Source: Saccharothrix carnea | Lineage (GTDB): Bacteria; Actinomycetota; Actinomycetes; Mycobacteriales; Pseudonocardiaceae | NCBI RefSeq assembly: GCF_003014735.1 | Contig: NZ_PYAX01000010.1 | Coordinates: 124,001 to 188,000 of the forward strand | Length of the DNA stretch: 64,000 nt | Reading direction: 5' to 3' | In this document: one piece after another, positions 9,009 to 16,928 of the stretch | Layout: each line of letters begins with the position of its first letter | Numbering within the stretch: the first letter of the stretch is position 1 | The notes under the pieces: generated by a model | Seen by the model: the letters and a program-made list of their open reading frames with translations, nothing else | What the model was told of the DNA's origin: nothing | Database searches by the model: none | Made by a program: the position numbers and the translations under genes

Positions 9009-9212
9009 TCACCGGTAGGACGGGTCGATGTTGACCAGGATCGCACCGGTGCGCGCGGTCGCGTACTGGACGATGACCCACTCGGCGCGGTTGGGCGATC
9101 AGATGCCGACGCGGTCGCCGTGCGCGGCCACCGTGCGGTCGAGGTTCGCGCCGATCGTGTCGCCCGGCAGCGGTACGTCGGAGGTGCCCGAGGAGCGGCT
9201 GAGCTGCGCCAT
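9009..9212 (-). pseudogene. Decayed acyl-CoA synthetase (FadD-type) 5' fragment
   Basis: Reading leftward from an ATG at 9212 gives 68 codons in a single frame with an internal TGA at codon 38 and a final TGA. The first part (IGANLDRTVAAHGDR) matches the N-terminus of AMP-binding acyl-CoA synthetases. The part after the internal stop (SPNRAEWVIVQYATARTGA) matches the segment that normally follows GDRVGIW about 35-40 codons later. So there is an internal deletion joining two GDR motifs, a Trp codon turned to TGA, and loss of everything beyond NIDPSYR. This explains the gap between the ABC exporter and the racemase gene. Confidence 0.8.
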
Positions 9213-9261
9213 CAAGGCAAGTACCGCAGGCCGGCGCCGCGTGACTGACACAATCGCGGTC

Positions 9262-9945
9262 ATGCGGACCATCGGGTTGATCGGCGGGATGAGCTGGGAA
9301 TCGTCGGCCGAGTACTACCGGCTGCTCAACGAGGAGACGCGGCGCCGGCTCGGCGGCCACCACTGCGCGCCCAGCCTGCTGCTGACCGTCGACTTCGCCG
9401 AGATCGAGCAGTTGCAGCGGACGGGGCAGTGGGAGCGGTCGGGCGAGCTGCTCGCCGAGGCCGCGCGCAAGCTGGAAGGCGCTGGCGCGGACCTGGTGCT
9501 CTTGTGCACCAACACCATGCACAAGGTGGCCGACGCGATCACGGACGCGATCACGGTGCCGTTCGTGCACATCGTGGACGCGACGGCGCGGAGGTTGACC
9601 GACTACCGGAAGGTCGGCCTGCTCGGCACCCGGTTCACCATGGAGCAGGACTTCTACCGCGACCGGATGCGCGAGCACGGCATCGAACCGGTGGTGCCGG
9701 ACGAGCCGGACCGCACGCTCGTGCACGACGTGATCTACCAGGAACTGACCAGGAACCGGGTGGAGCCCGCGTCCCGCGCCGCCTACCGGGACGTGATGGC
9801 ACGGCTGGTGGAGCGGGGTGCGGAGGCGGTGATCCTGGGCTGCACCGAGATCACGTTGCTGGTCGACCAGTCCGACTGCGCGGTGCCGCTGGTCGACTCC
9901 ACCCGCATCCACGTGGAGACCGGCGTCGAGCTGGCGCTGGCCTGA
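9262..9945 (+). CDS. Aspartate/glutamate racemase-family protein
   Basis: 227 residues starting MRTIGLIGGMSWESS; the ATG at 9262 is chosen because it gives the family N-terminus, while the longer frame only extends into the fadD relic. It is a cofactor-independent two-cysteine racemase fold: C82 in LLCTNTMHK and C194 in ILGCTEITLL are the expected acid/base pair. It matches aspartate racemases of the YgeA type. The preferred amino acid cannot be told from sequence. It appears monocistronic. Confidence 0.9.
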   Translation: MRTIGLIGGMSWESSAEYYRLLNEETRRRLGGHHCAPSLLLTVDFAEIEQLQRTGQWERSGELLAEAARKLEGAGADLVLLCTNTMHKVADAITDAITVPFVHIVDATARRLTDYRKVGLLGTRFTMEQDFYRDRMREHGIEPVVPDEPDRTLVHDVIYQELTRNRVEPASRAAYRDVMARLVERGAEAVILGCTEITLLVDQSDCAVPLVDSTRIHVETGVELALA

Positions 9946-10009
9946 AAGTTTCGCCTTGTCAGGGATCTCCCTGAGGCCGGGCACGGCCGCGTGCGGCAGA
10001 GTGGACGGC

Positions 10010-10552
10010 ATGGAGCTGACCCCGCGCGGCCTGTTCGGCTTGGCCAGGACGACCGTCGAGACCGCCGTGTCCGTACCCGGCCGCGTGCTGGACCTGCTGG
10101 GTGCGGCGGAGGCCGTCGTCCGCCGCGCCGACGAGCTGGTCTCCCGCACCGAACGGGTGCTGGACGAGACCGAGGCGCTGGTCGGCCGGGCCAAGGCCGT
10201 CACGGCGGCGGCCGAGGGCGTGACGACGGACGTCGGCCGCGCCGCCCACACGTCACGGGAGCTGTTGGACAGCTACGCGCCGATCGTGCGCAAGGCCCAG
10301 CCGCTGGCGGCGCGGTTCGTGGACGACCTGTCGCCGCACGAGGTGGACGCCGCCGTGCAGCTGGTGGACCAGCTGCCGGTGCTGACCAAGCACCTGATCG
10401 AGGACGTGCTGCCGATCCTGGCCACGCTGGACCGGGTCGGCCCGGACATCCACCAGCTGCTGGAGGTCACCAATGACGTCCGGCAGGCGATCCTCGGCAT
10501 CCCGGGATTCGCCTTCATGCGCCGCCGCGGCGAGACCAAGGAAGACGACTAG
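10010..10552 (+). CDS. Alpha-helical protein of unknown function
   Basis: 180 residues from the ATG at 10010; the earlier in-frame start at 9956 overlaps no RBS and extends into non-conserved sequence. I do not recognise a named domain. It is rich in Ala, Val, Leu, Glu and Arg with near-heptad spacing over residues ~15-95 (LLGAAEAVVRRADELVSRTERVLDETEALV), as in amphipathic coiled-coil or apolipoprotein-like helices. A basic-acidic tail (RRRGETKEDD) ends it. There is no signal peptide and no clear membrane helix, though the GLFGLARTTVETAV start may be membrane-associated. Coding bias is normal. Confidence 0.7.
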   Translation: MELTPRGLFGLARTTVETAVSVPGRVLDLLGAAEAVVRRADELVSRTERVLDETEALVGRAKAVTAAAEGVTTDVGRAAHTSRELLDSYAPIVRKAQPLAARFVDDLSPHEVDAAVQLVDQLPVLTKHLIEDVLPILATLDRVGPDIHQLLEVTNDVRQAILGIPGFAFMRRRGETKEDD

Positions 10553-10690
10553 GGTCGCCGGGAACAATGTCCGGCGCATTATTTAGCGGATTTCGCGGGT
10601 TTTCCGGCGAACTCTTGCCGGTGGTCCGAGCACCTCATTAGCTTCCGTCGAGTCGGCATATTTCCGGCAGATTTCGAGGAAGGATCACCC

Positions 10691-11902
10691 GTGAGGTTGA
10701 GGACAATACTGGGCGCGGGCGTGACGTCCGGGCTCGTCGTGGCCGGTCTGCTCGCCGGCGTCGGCAGCGGCTCGGCGGCGCCGGTCCAGGTCGACAAGAC
10801 GCTGACGTTCACCTGCCCGTTCCCGCTGATCGGCAACCAGGTGCTGTCGACCCGCATCCGGGCCACGATCGACGCGCCGGCCACCGTGGGCGGCGAGTTG
10901 AAGACCACGGACTTCTCCGCGACGGTCACCGTGCCGCCGACCGCGACGCAGGGCCTGACGCTGGTCGGCGCCGCGACGGTGGAGGGCTCCGCCGAGGCGG
11001 GCGTGACGCTGGACAACGCCGGCAGCAAGCTCGACATCAAGATCCCCGGCTTGACCGTGCCGAAGACACCGGTGCCCGCCGAGGGCGCGTTCGACGTGGT
11101 CGCGAGCGGCCCGGTGCCGACCGCGGTGATCCCGAAGGCGGGCACGACGACCGTGACGGTCGGCAACTACAGCACGACGTTGACCCCGAAGAAGTCGGAC
11201 GGCAGCGACACCGGCCTGGGCACCTTCACGTCCAACTGCGTGCTGGACCCGGGCCAGGACCCGACGCTGATCCGGTTCGACGTGGCGGGCGGCGGCGGCC
11301 CGACCACGACGACGACCACGAGCACGACGACCACCACGACGACCACCACGACCGTGCCCACGACCACGACGACCACCCAGCCCCCCGGTGGCATCAAGTA
11401 CGCCTACTCGCTCAACGGCACGTCGACGATCAAGAAGCTGGGCGGCGCGGTGGCGCTCGGGCCGGGCAGCCTGAACGCCGACCTGGAGTTGGCGACCGGC
11501 AGGTTCACCGGTGACCTGGTGCTGCCGCCGACCTCGGGCAAGTTCAGCCTGTTCGGGTTCGTGCCGGTGGAGTCGAAGATCGAGTTCGTGCCGGAGGGCA
11601 AGACGACCGGCACGCTCACCGCCGGCGCGGTGAGGTCGAGTTCGAAGGTCACCATCAAGCTGCCTTCGGTCACCGCGTTCGGCATCCCGATCAGCAACGA
11701 CCCGAACTGCCGGACCTCCACGCCCGCGGACATCGCGCTGGCCTCCGCGGCGGGCTTCGACCCGCTCAAGGGCGGCAAGCTGGCGGGCACGTACGCGATC
11801 CCGGCGCTGACCGGCTGCGGCCCGCTCAACGACATCGTCAGCGGTTTCGCCGCTGGTCCGGGCAACACGATCGACCTGACGCTCACCGCGAAGACCGCGT
11901 AA
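10691..11902 (+). CDS. Secreted two-domain protein with polythreonine linker (DUF6801-like)
   Basis: 403 residues from a GTG preceded by GAGGAAGGA. It has a Sec signal peptide (residues 1-30, cleavage near GSGSAA). The first beta-rich domain (~30-200) begins KTLTFTCPFPLIGNQ, the hallmark of DUF6801 proteins of actinomycetes. A Thr/Pro linker of about 27 residues follows, then a second beta-rich domain (~232-403) with two cysteines that could form a disulfide. The function is unknown; it is probably an extracellular or wall-associated structural protein. It is followed by short tandem repeats and a strong terminator hairpin. Confidence 0.82.
   Translation: MRLRTILGAGVTSGLVVAGLLAGVGSGSAAPVQVDKTLTFTCPFPLIGNQVLSTRIRATIDAPATVGGELKTTDFSATVTVPPTATQGLTLVGAATVEGSAEAGVTLDNAGSKLDIKIPGLTVPKTPVPAEGAFDVVASGPVPTAVIPKAGTTTVTVGNYSTTLTPKKSDGSDTGLGTFTSNCVLDPGQDPTLIRFDVAGGGGPTTTTTTSTTTTTTTTTTVPTTTTTTQPPGGIKYAYSLNGTSTIKKLGGAVALGPGSLNADLELATGRFTGDLVLPPTSGKFSLFGFVPVESKIEFVPEGKTTGTLTAGAVRSSSKVTIKLPSVTAFGIPISNDPNCRTSTPADIALASAAGFDPLKGGKLAGTYAIPALTGCGPLNDIVSGFAAGPGNTIDLTLTAKTA
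11303..11377 (+). repeat. ACC/ACG trinucleotide tract encoding the polythreonine linker
   Basis: About 25 consecutive codons, nearly all ACC or ACG, encode the Thr-rich hinge of the secreted protein. It is a slippage-prone tract whose length may vary between strains. Confidence 0.85.
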
Positions 11903-11957
11903 CCACCGGCGAACACCACCGAACACCACCGGAGACCACCGGAGACCACCGGAGACC
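11901..11957. repeat. Degenerate 10-bp tandem repeat downstream of the DUF6801-like gene
   Basis: Five 10-bp units of the form GRASACCACC follow one another directly after the stop codon and run into the left arm of the terminator hairpin. No function is evident. Confidence 0.7.
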
Positions 11958-11983
11958 GCCGCGTCCGACCGCGGCGGTCTCCG
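11950..11983. terminator. Bidirectional terminator hairpin
   Basis: A perfect 14-bp GC-rich stem (CGGAGACCGCCGCG and its complement) with a 6-nt loop lies between the convergent secreted-protein and lipase genes. No U tract is present, as is common in high-GC actinomycetes. Confidence 0.8.
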
Positions 11984-12016
11984 CTCGTTCCGGGTCCGGT
12001 CAGCGGTCCAGGCCGG

Positions 12017-13186
12017 TCAGCAGTCGGACGTCGCCGGGCGGCCCGCGATCCGGTCCGCCGTGAACGCCTGCGCCGCCGCGTTGCCCGTGTACACGGCGGT
12101 GATGTGGTCGGTGGCGTAGGTCTGCCAGTCCACCCGCACGCCGAGCGCGCAGTAAGCGTCACGCAACGCCTTGGCCTGCGTGAAGTCCACCAGGTCGTCC
12201 CCGGTGGCGTGGTAGGCGTGCACCGGCACGCGGATGGCCGTGCCGCCGAGCTTGTTCTCCGCCACCCGCGCCAGCCACGGCGGCGTGAGCACCGGGCTGG
12301 ACGTCGTGTAGTCGGCCAGCCTGCGGCCCTGGTAGTCCACCAGCAGCTCCAACGTGCACGCCTCCCGCTGCATGCGGGCGAACTCGGCGCGGCCCACGTC
12401 GTTGAGGTAGGCCTCCAGGTCGAGCTCCGGGTAGGCGTTGTCCAGCCCGATCAACGAGTACGCGAGCAGCCCGAAGCCCTTGCGGCCGTCCAGCGGCAGG
12501 GCCACCTGCACGAGGTCTGCGGGTACACCGCCGCCGACCACGCCGACCAGGTTCAGCTCCGGCGCGTACCCGGGCTGGAGCTGTCCGGCCCACATCGCCG
12601 CGCCGCCGCCCTGCGAGTAGCCGCGGAACACGACCTTCGCGTCACGGGACAGCCCGGTGCCCGGCAGCCGTTGCGCGGCCCGCACCAGGTCGATCACCGC
12701 GTGCCCCTCGGACCGCCCGGTGACGTAGGTGGTCTTCGGGTCGGGCCGGTAGCCCTCGTAGTCGGTGATGGCCACCGCGTAGCCCGCGCGCAGCAGGTCG
12801 TCGACCGCCGGCTGCTCGTAGAGCGCGCCGATGCGCACCATCTCCGAGGGCGCGCACCGGAACGCCGGGCCGTGCGTGCCCACCGCGAACGCCACGACCG
12901 GCGCGGTGGCCGGGTCGACCGACCGGGGCACGAGCACCGTGCCGGTCACCGCGTTGGGCTGCCCGAGCGCGTCGGTCGAGCGGTACATGACCTGCCACGC
13001 GCGCACGGTCGACCCCGACGCGCCGGCCTGCGACGCGCGGAAGCGGATGACGTCGCCCGGCGCACCCGCGGGCAGCGGGCTGGGCGGCACGTAGAACGAG
13101 TCGTCGGCCGCCGCGGAGGGTGCGGGACCCGCGACGGTCGCGGCCAGCACCACCGCGACCACCGATAATGAGAAAGTCTTTCGCAA
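12017..13186 (-). CDS. Secretory lipase (LIP family), paralogue 1
   Basis: 389 residues if started at the TTG at 13186, which lies 6 nt after GGGAGG and directly opens the signal peptide MRKTFSLSVVAVVLAATVAG. The longer in-frame reading (to 13273) has an implausible leader. The mature protein is an alpha/beta hydrolase of the secretory lipase family: TDYEG near 141, nucleophile S191 in GYSQGGG, and a C-terminal HATGDDLVDF and DHITAV that should supply Asp and His. It is about 45% identical by eye to the product at 14689-15879, with PucR between them, suggesting local duplication and shared control. It likely hydrolyses esters or acylglycerols outside the cell. Confidence 0.87.
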   Translation of the reverse strand: MRKTFSLSVVAVVLAATVAGPAPSAAADDSFYVPPSPLPAGAPGDVIRFRASQAGASGSTVRAWQVMYRSTDALGQPNAVTGTVLVPRSVDPATAPVVAFAVGTHGPAFRCAPSEMVRIGALYEQPAVDDLLRAGYAVAITDYEGYRPDPKTTYVTGRSEGHAVIDLVRAAQRLPGTGLSRDAKVVFRGYSQGGGAAMWAGQLQPGYAPELNLVGVVGGGVPADLVQVALPLDGRKGFGLLAYSLIGLDNAYPELDLEAYLNDVGRAEFARMQREACTLELLVDYQGRRLADYTTSSPVLTPPWLARVAENKLGGTAIRVPVHAYHATGDDLVDFTQAKALRDAYCALGVRVDWQTYATDHITAVYTGNAAAQAFTADRIAGRPATSDC

Positions 13187-13444
13187 ACGGCACCTCCCAG
13201 TAAATACGACAAGGACAATGCACAGTGCATTAATCGCACCCGACCAGTCCAGGCGCCACGGCCGACTTGTCACCGGTGTGCGCGTTTCCGAAACGGAAGT
13301 TGTAATCCCCGTACAACCCGTGAATCACTCGAAAGAGTGAACGCACCGGAGTACCGGAAAGAATATTTGACACGCCGCCGCGACTGATTTTATGGTCGGC
13401 CGGGCGAAGTCCCACCGGCGGTGCTTCGCCCAGGCGGAGGCGGT

Positions 13445-14755
13445 ATGACGATCCCACTGAACGGCGGGTTGGTGCGGCAGCGATCGCACCCCGGCGCCAC
13501 CGGCGAGTACAGCGCGGCCCGGCAGTTGTGGTCCACCATCCCGGGTGACCTGGCGGAGAAGCTGGCCCCGCTGTCCGGCGTGCTGGTGCGGGACGTGGTG
13601 CGGGAGATCCGCCGGACCGTGCCCGCGTACGCGCAGCCGTTGGAGGGCAAGTTCCGCGAGGTGCTGGTCGGCGCGGTCGAGATGGCGATCGTGAAGTGCT
13701 TCGACAACATCGCCAACCCGGACGCGGCGCAGACCGACTGGCAGGCCGTGCTGCGCTACAGCGGCCGGATGGAGTACCTCGAAGGCCGCACGATGGACTC
13801 GTTGCAGACCGCCGTGCGGGTCGGGGCACGGGTGGTGTGGCGGCACCTGAGCGAGCACGGCCGCGCGATGGACGTGCCCACCGACACCCTGTTCGTGGTG
13901 GCCGACGCGATCTTCGCGTGGGTGGACGAGCTGTGCCGGGTCGCCATCGAGGGCTACTCGGAGGCGCAGGCCAACGCCAGCGGCGCGCTGGAGCGCAGGC
14001 GGCGCCAGCTGCTCAAGCTGGTGCTGGCCGAGCAGCCGCCGTCGCCGCGGTCGCTCGCGGACCTGGCGGGCACCACGGACTGGCCGCTGCCCGAACGGGT
14101 CGCGGTGGTGGCGCTGGAGTACCGCGAGGACCAGCACCAGCTGCCGTCGGTGACCCTGGGCCGGGACGTGCTGGTCGACCTGGAGAGCTCCACGCCGTGC
14201 CTGGTGGTGGCCAACCCCACCGGACGGCTCCAGCCGGAGCTGCGCGGGCGGCGTGCCGCGGTGGGCCCGACCGTGCCATTGGCCGAGGCACGGCAGTCGT
14301 TGGCGTGCGCGCGGCGCGCGCTGGCGTTCGTGCGCCGCGGCCTGTTGCCCGCCGTGCCGGTGACGTGGTGCGACGACCACCTGGCCACGCTGGCGCTGCT
14401 GTCCGACGAGTTCCTGGTCGGCCAGCTGAGCAGGCGTGCGCTGGCGGCGTTCGCCGGGTTGACGGTGAAGCAGCGGGAACGGCTGGAGACGACGTTGCTG
14501 GCGTGGCTGGAGACGCGCGGCGGCATCGGCGAGATCGCGAACCGGCTCGACGTGCACCCCCAGACCGTGCGCTACCGGATGCACCAGCTGGAGGAGCTGC
14601 TGGGCGATCGGCTGGCCGACCCCGACGAGCGCCTCACGCTGGAGATCGCGCTGCGCGCCCGCCGGTTGCTCAGCCGGGCCCGTGACGTTCAGCAGGTGCC
14701 GCGCGCGGGTACGCCGGCGAAGCGGGCCTCCAGCCAGGCGAAGGCCTCCGGGTAG
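13445..14755 (+). CDS. PucR-family transcriptional regulator
   Basis: 436 residues from an ATG at 13445 preceded by GGCGGAGGCGG; an upstream GTG would add eight Gly-rich residues. There is no PucR N-terminal domain; the centre is a GGDEF-like effector region and the C-terminus is the PucR HTH: GGIGEIANRLDVHPQTVRYRMHQLEELLGDRL near residues 359-390. It is flanked by two lipase paralogues, one on each side, and is divergent from the first. The last ~22 codons overlap the 3' end of the convergent second lipase by 67 bp, an unusually long convergent overlap that may reflect a mutated stop in either gene. Confidence 0.88.
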   Translation: MTIPLNGGLVRQRSHPGATGEYSAARQLWSTIPGDLAEKLAPLSGVLVRDVVREIRRTVPAYAQPLEGKFREVLVGAVEMAIVKCFDNIANPDAAQTDWQAVLRYSGRMEYLEGRTMDSLQTAVRVGARVVWRHLSEHGRAMDVPTDTLFVVADAIFAWVDELCRVAIEGYSEAQANASGALERRRRQLLKLVLAEQPPSPRSLADLAGTTDWPLPERVAVVALEYREDQHQLPSVTLGRDVLVDLESSTPCLVVANPTGRLQPELRGRRAAVGPTVPLAEARQSLACARRALAFVRRGLLPAVPVTWCDDHLATLALLSDEFLVGQLSRRALAAFAGLTVKQRERLETTLLAWLETRGGIGEIANRLDVHPQTVRYRMHQLEELLGDRLADPDERLTLEIALRARRLLSRARDVQQVPRAGTPAKRASSQAKASG

Positions 14756-15879
14756 GCGGCGACCATGCCGGCCGCGTGGGTCGGCACGAGCGAGGTGCTG
14801 AACTTGACGTTCGCGCCCAGGGCGCACCACCGCCGCACCATCTCCGCGCCCTGCGCGTACGGCACGATGTCGTCCAACGCGCTGTGGATCACCAGCACCG
14901 GTGCGCCCGGCTTGCGCACGCCGATCCGCTGCTCCTCCACCCGCGACCGGTACGGCTCCTCGTCCAGGTACGCGGTCAGCGGCCGGCCGTCCGCGGTGAG
15001 GTCGACCGATCTGCGGAACGCGTGCGCGATCAGCGCCTCGGCGGTGCACTGGTGCTCGACCTCCGCCAGCAGCGCCCGGCCCGCGTCGTTCAGCACGCCG
15101 GGGATGTCCAGTTCCGGGTACGCCGCGTCGAGGCCGAGCAGCGAGTAGCCCAGGAACCCGGCCGCGTAGTGGCCGTCCAGGTTCCGCGCCACCGCGCCGA
15201 GGTCGGCGGGCGGCGCACCCGCGTACGCGCCCTTCAGCCGCAACTCCGGTGCGTAGCCCGCGTACAGCTCGACGGCCGCCGCGGACGCGCCGCCGCCCTG
15301 CGAGTACCCGGCGACGGCCACCGGCCCGTCGTCGGGCAGGTTCGCCTCGGGAAGCCGTTGTGCGGCACGGATCGCGTCCAGCACCGCGTGCCCCTCGGCG
15401 GCGCGGTTGACGTAGGTGTGCGTGCCGGGCGTGCCGAGGCCTTCGTAGTCGGTGACGACGACGCCGTAGCCGCGGGTGAGCAGACCGGCCAGGAACGGGC
15501 CCTCGTACTCGCTGCCCATCGCCAGCTGGCGGGACGGCGCGCAGTCGTCGCCGACGCCCTGCGTGCCCGGCGCGTACCCCACGACCGGCCGCGGACCGTG
15601 GCCGGACCACGGCACGTGCGGGGTGAGCACGGTGCCGCTGACGTCGATCGGCCGGCCGTGGGTGTCCGTGCTGCGGTACAGCACGCGGTGCGCGGTGGCG
15701 GGTGCGCGCAGCAGCTTGACCGGGTCGAGGAAGAAGTCGGCGGGTTCGGACCGCAGCACGTCGCCGTTGGCCGGCGCGGACCGCGGTGCGGCGGAGGACA
15801 TCTGGGCGGTGGCATCGGCCGTGCCGGCCGCCACCAGGACCGCGGCGAGCGCGACGGCCCACCCCCGGTGCGATCGCAT
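14689..15879 (-). CDS. Secretory lipase (LIP family), paralogue 2
   Basis: 396 residues from an ATG with an N-terminal signal peptide (MRSHRGWAVALAAVLVAAG, cleavage near ADA). It has the same architecture as the gene at 12017-13186: VLYRSTDTHGRPIDVSGTVL, TDYEGLGTPG near 144, nucleophile S193 in GYSQGGG, and HSALDDIVPYAQG with THAAGM near the C-terminus for Asp and His. Cys residues near 113 and 396 could form a disulfide. It probably acts on extracellular esters. It is convergent with PucR, which it overlaps by 67 bp at the 3' ends. Confidence 0.87.
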   Translation of the reverse strand: MRSHRGWAVALAAVLVAAGTADATAQMSSAAPRSAPANGDVLRSEPADFFLDPVKLLRAPATAHRVLYRSTDTHGRPIDVSGTVLTPHVPWSGHGPRPVVGYAPGTQGVGDDCAPSRQLAMGSEYEGPFLAGLLTRGYGVVVTDYEGLGTPGTHTYVNRAAEGHAVLDAIRAAQRLPEANLPDDGPVAVAGYSQGGGASAAAVELYAGYAPELRLKGAYAGAPPADLGAVARNLDGHYAAGFLGYSLLGLDAAYPELDIPGVLNDAGRALLAEVEHQCTAEALIAHAFRRSVDLTADGRPLTAYLDEEPYRSRVEEQRIGVRKPGAPVLVIHSALDDIVPYAQGAEMVRRWCALGANVKFSTSLVPTHAAGMVAAYPEAFAWLEARFAGVPARGTC

Positions 15880-16054
15880 GGGCTGCTCCTCGTCGGGCTC
15901 GGGCGACTATCGCCGAACCATCGCGTGGCCGGTTCTCGCAGGTCAAGCACCCTGCGAATTCTTGTCACCGGCACGCAAAACGGGCTCGGGGAATTGCACC
16001 CGCGTGCTATCCGAGGGCCGCCGCGGCGACGTCACCGGGGGCTTCGAGACGACG

Positions 16055-16885
16055 TCAGAACCGGAGGTCCACCAGGTAGTCGTAGCCGACCCGCGCGGTG
16101 ACCAGCGCGTCGCGCGGCTGGTCGTTCTCCACGATGTACTCGGTCACGTTCGTGGCCCGGAAGATGGCCGCGAAGTCGATCGTGCCCGTGCCGAGGTCGG
16201 CGAACGACCCGTCGGCCGCCCGGTCCTTCACGTGGAACTGCCGCACCCGCGGGAAGTTCGCCCGGTACACCGCCACCGGGTCGACGCCACCGGCGACCGC
16301 CCAGTACAGGTCCAGCTCCATGTGCACGTTGCGCCGCGTCGTCCCCGCCGTGATCACGTCGAACGGCCGGGTGCCCTCCACCGCGGCGAACTCGTGCGCG
16401 TGGTTGTGGTAGCCCAGGCTCAACCCCGCGCGCCGCAACACGTCCCCCGCCGCCTCCAGCCGCGCGGTGAACTCCCGCCACTGCGCCAACGTCGCGTAGT
16501 TCACCCACGGCACCACCACGTACTTGTGGCCGAGGGTGCGCGCGTCGGCGATCACCCGGTCGAGATCACCGTCGATGCCGACGTGGCTGGACGTCGCCCG
16601 CAGCCGGCACCGCCGCAGGATCGCGGCGAACTCCGCGGCGCTGCGCCCGTACGTGCCGGCCAACTCCACCTTGCGGTACCCGATGTCGGCCAACGCCGAC
16701 AGCACGGGCTCCGGGTCGTCACCCATGATGCCCCGCAACGTGTAGAGCTGGATGCTGATCGACTCCTTCGGCACCCGGCGGCGCGGTCGGCCGGACGCGG
16801 ACGCCGAGGCGCCGGCGGTGGCGGGCAGTGCGACGGCCGCGCCGGTGGCGAGGGCGGTGCCGAGGAACGTGCGGCGGGACGGCAT
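16055..16885 (-). CDS. Tat-exported sugar phosphate isomerase/epimerase-type TIM barrel
   Basis: 276 residues. The N-terminus MPSRRTFLGTALATGAAVALP is a twin-arginine signal (SRRTFLG). The rest is an AP-endonuclease-2/xylose-isomerase-like TIM barrel: ISIQLYTLRGIMGDDPE, YRKVELAGTYG, LGYHNHAHEFA and HMELDLYWAVAGGVDP, with His, Glu and Asp residues that would hold a divalent metal. The domain often acts on keto-sugars or cyclitols; an exported copy implies periplasmic or surface chemistry. It lies 43 nt downstream of the giant ThuA/PQQ protein on the same strand, so the two probably form one operon. Confidence 0.86.
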   Translation of the reverse strand: MPSRRTFLGTALATGAAVALPATAGASASASGRPRRRVPKESISIQLYTLRGIMGDDPEPVLSALADIGYRKVELAGTYGRSAAEFAAILRRCRLRATSSHVGIDGDLDRVIADARTLGHKYVVVPWVNYATLAQWREFTARLEAAGDVLRRAGLSLGYHNHAHEFAAVEGTRPFDVITAGTTRRNVHMELDLYWAVAGGVDPVAVYRANFPRVRQFHVKDRAADGSFADLGTGTIDFAAIFRATNVTEYIVENDQPRDALVTARVGYDYLVDLRF

Positions 16886-16928
16886 GGGTGACTCCTCGAT
16901 CAGCTGGACTCGATCAGGTGAACTCGAT

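Noticed and set aside
13325..13340. Small hairpin TCACTC-gaaa-GAGTGA as a terminator
   Set aside because: Only 6 bp and located in the divergent lipase-PucR promoter gap, where no transcript should end.
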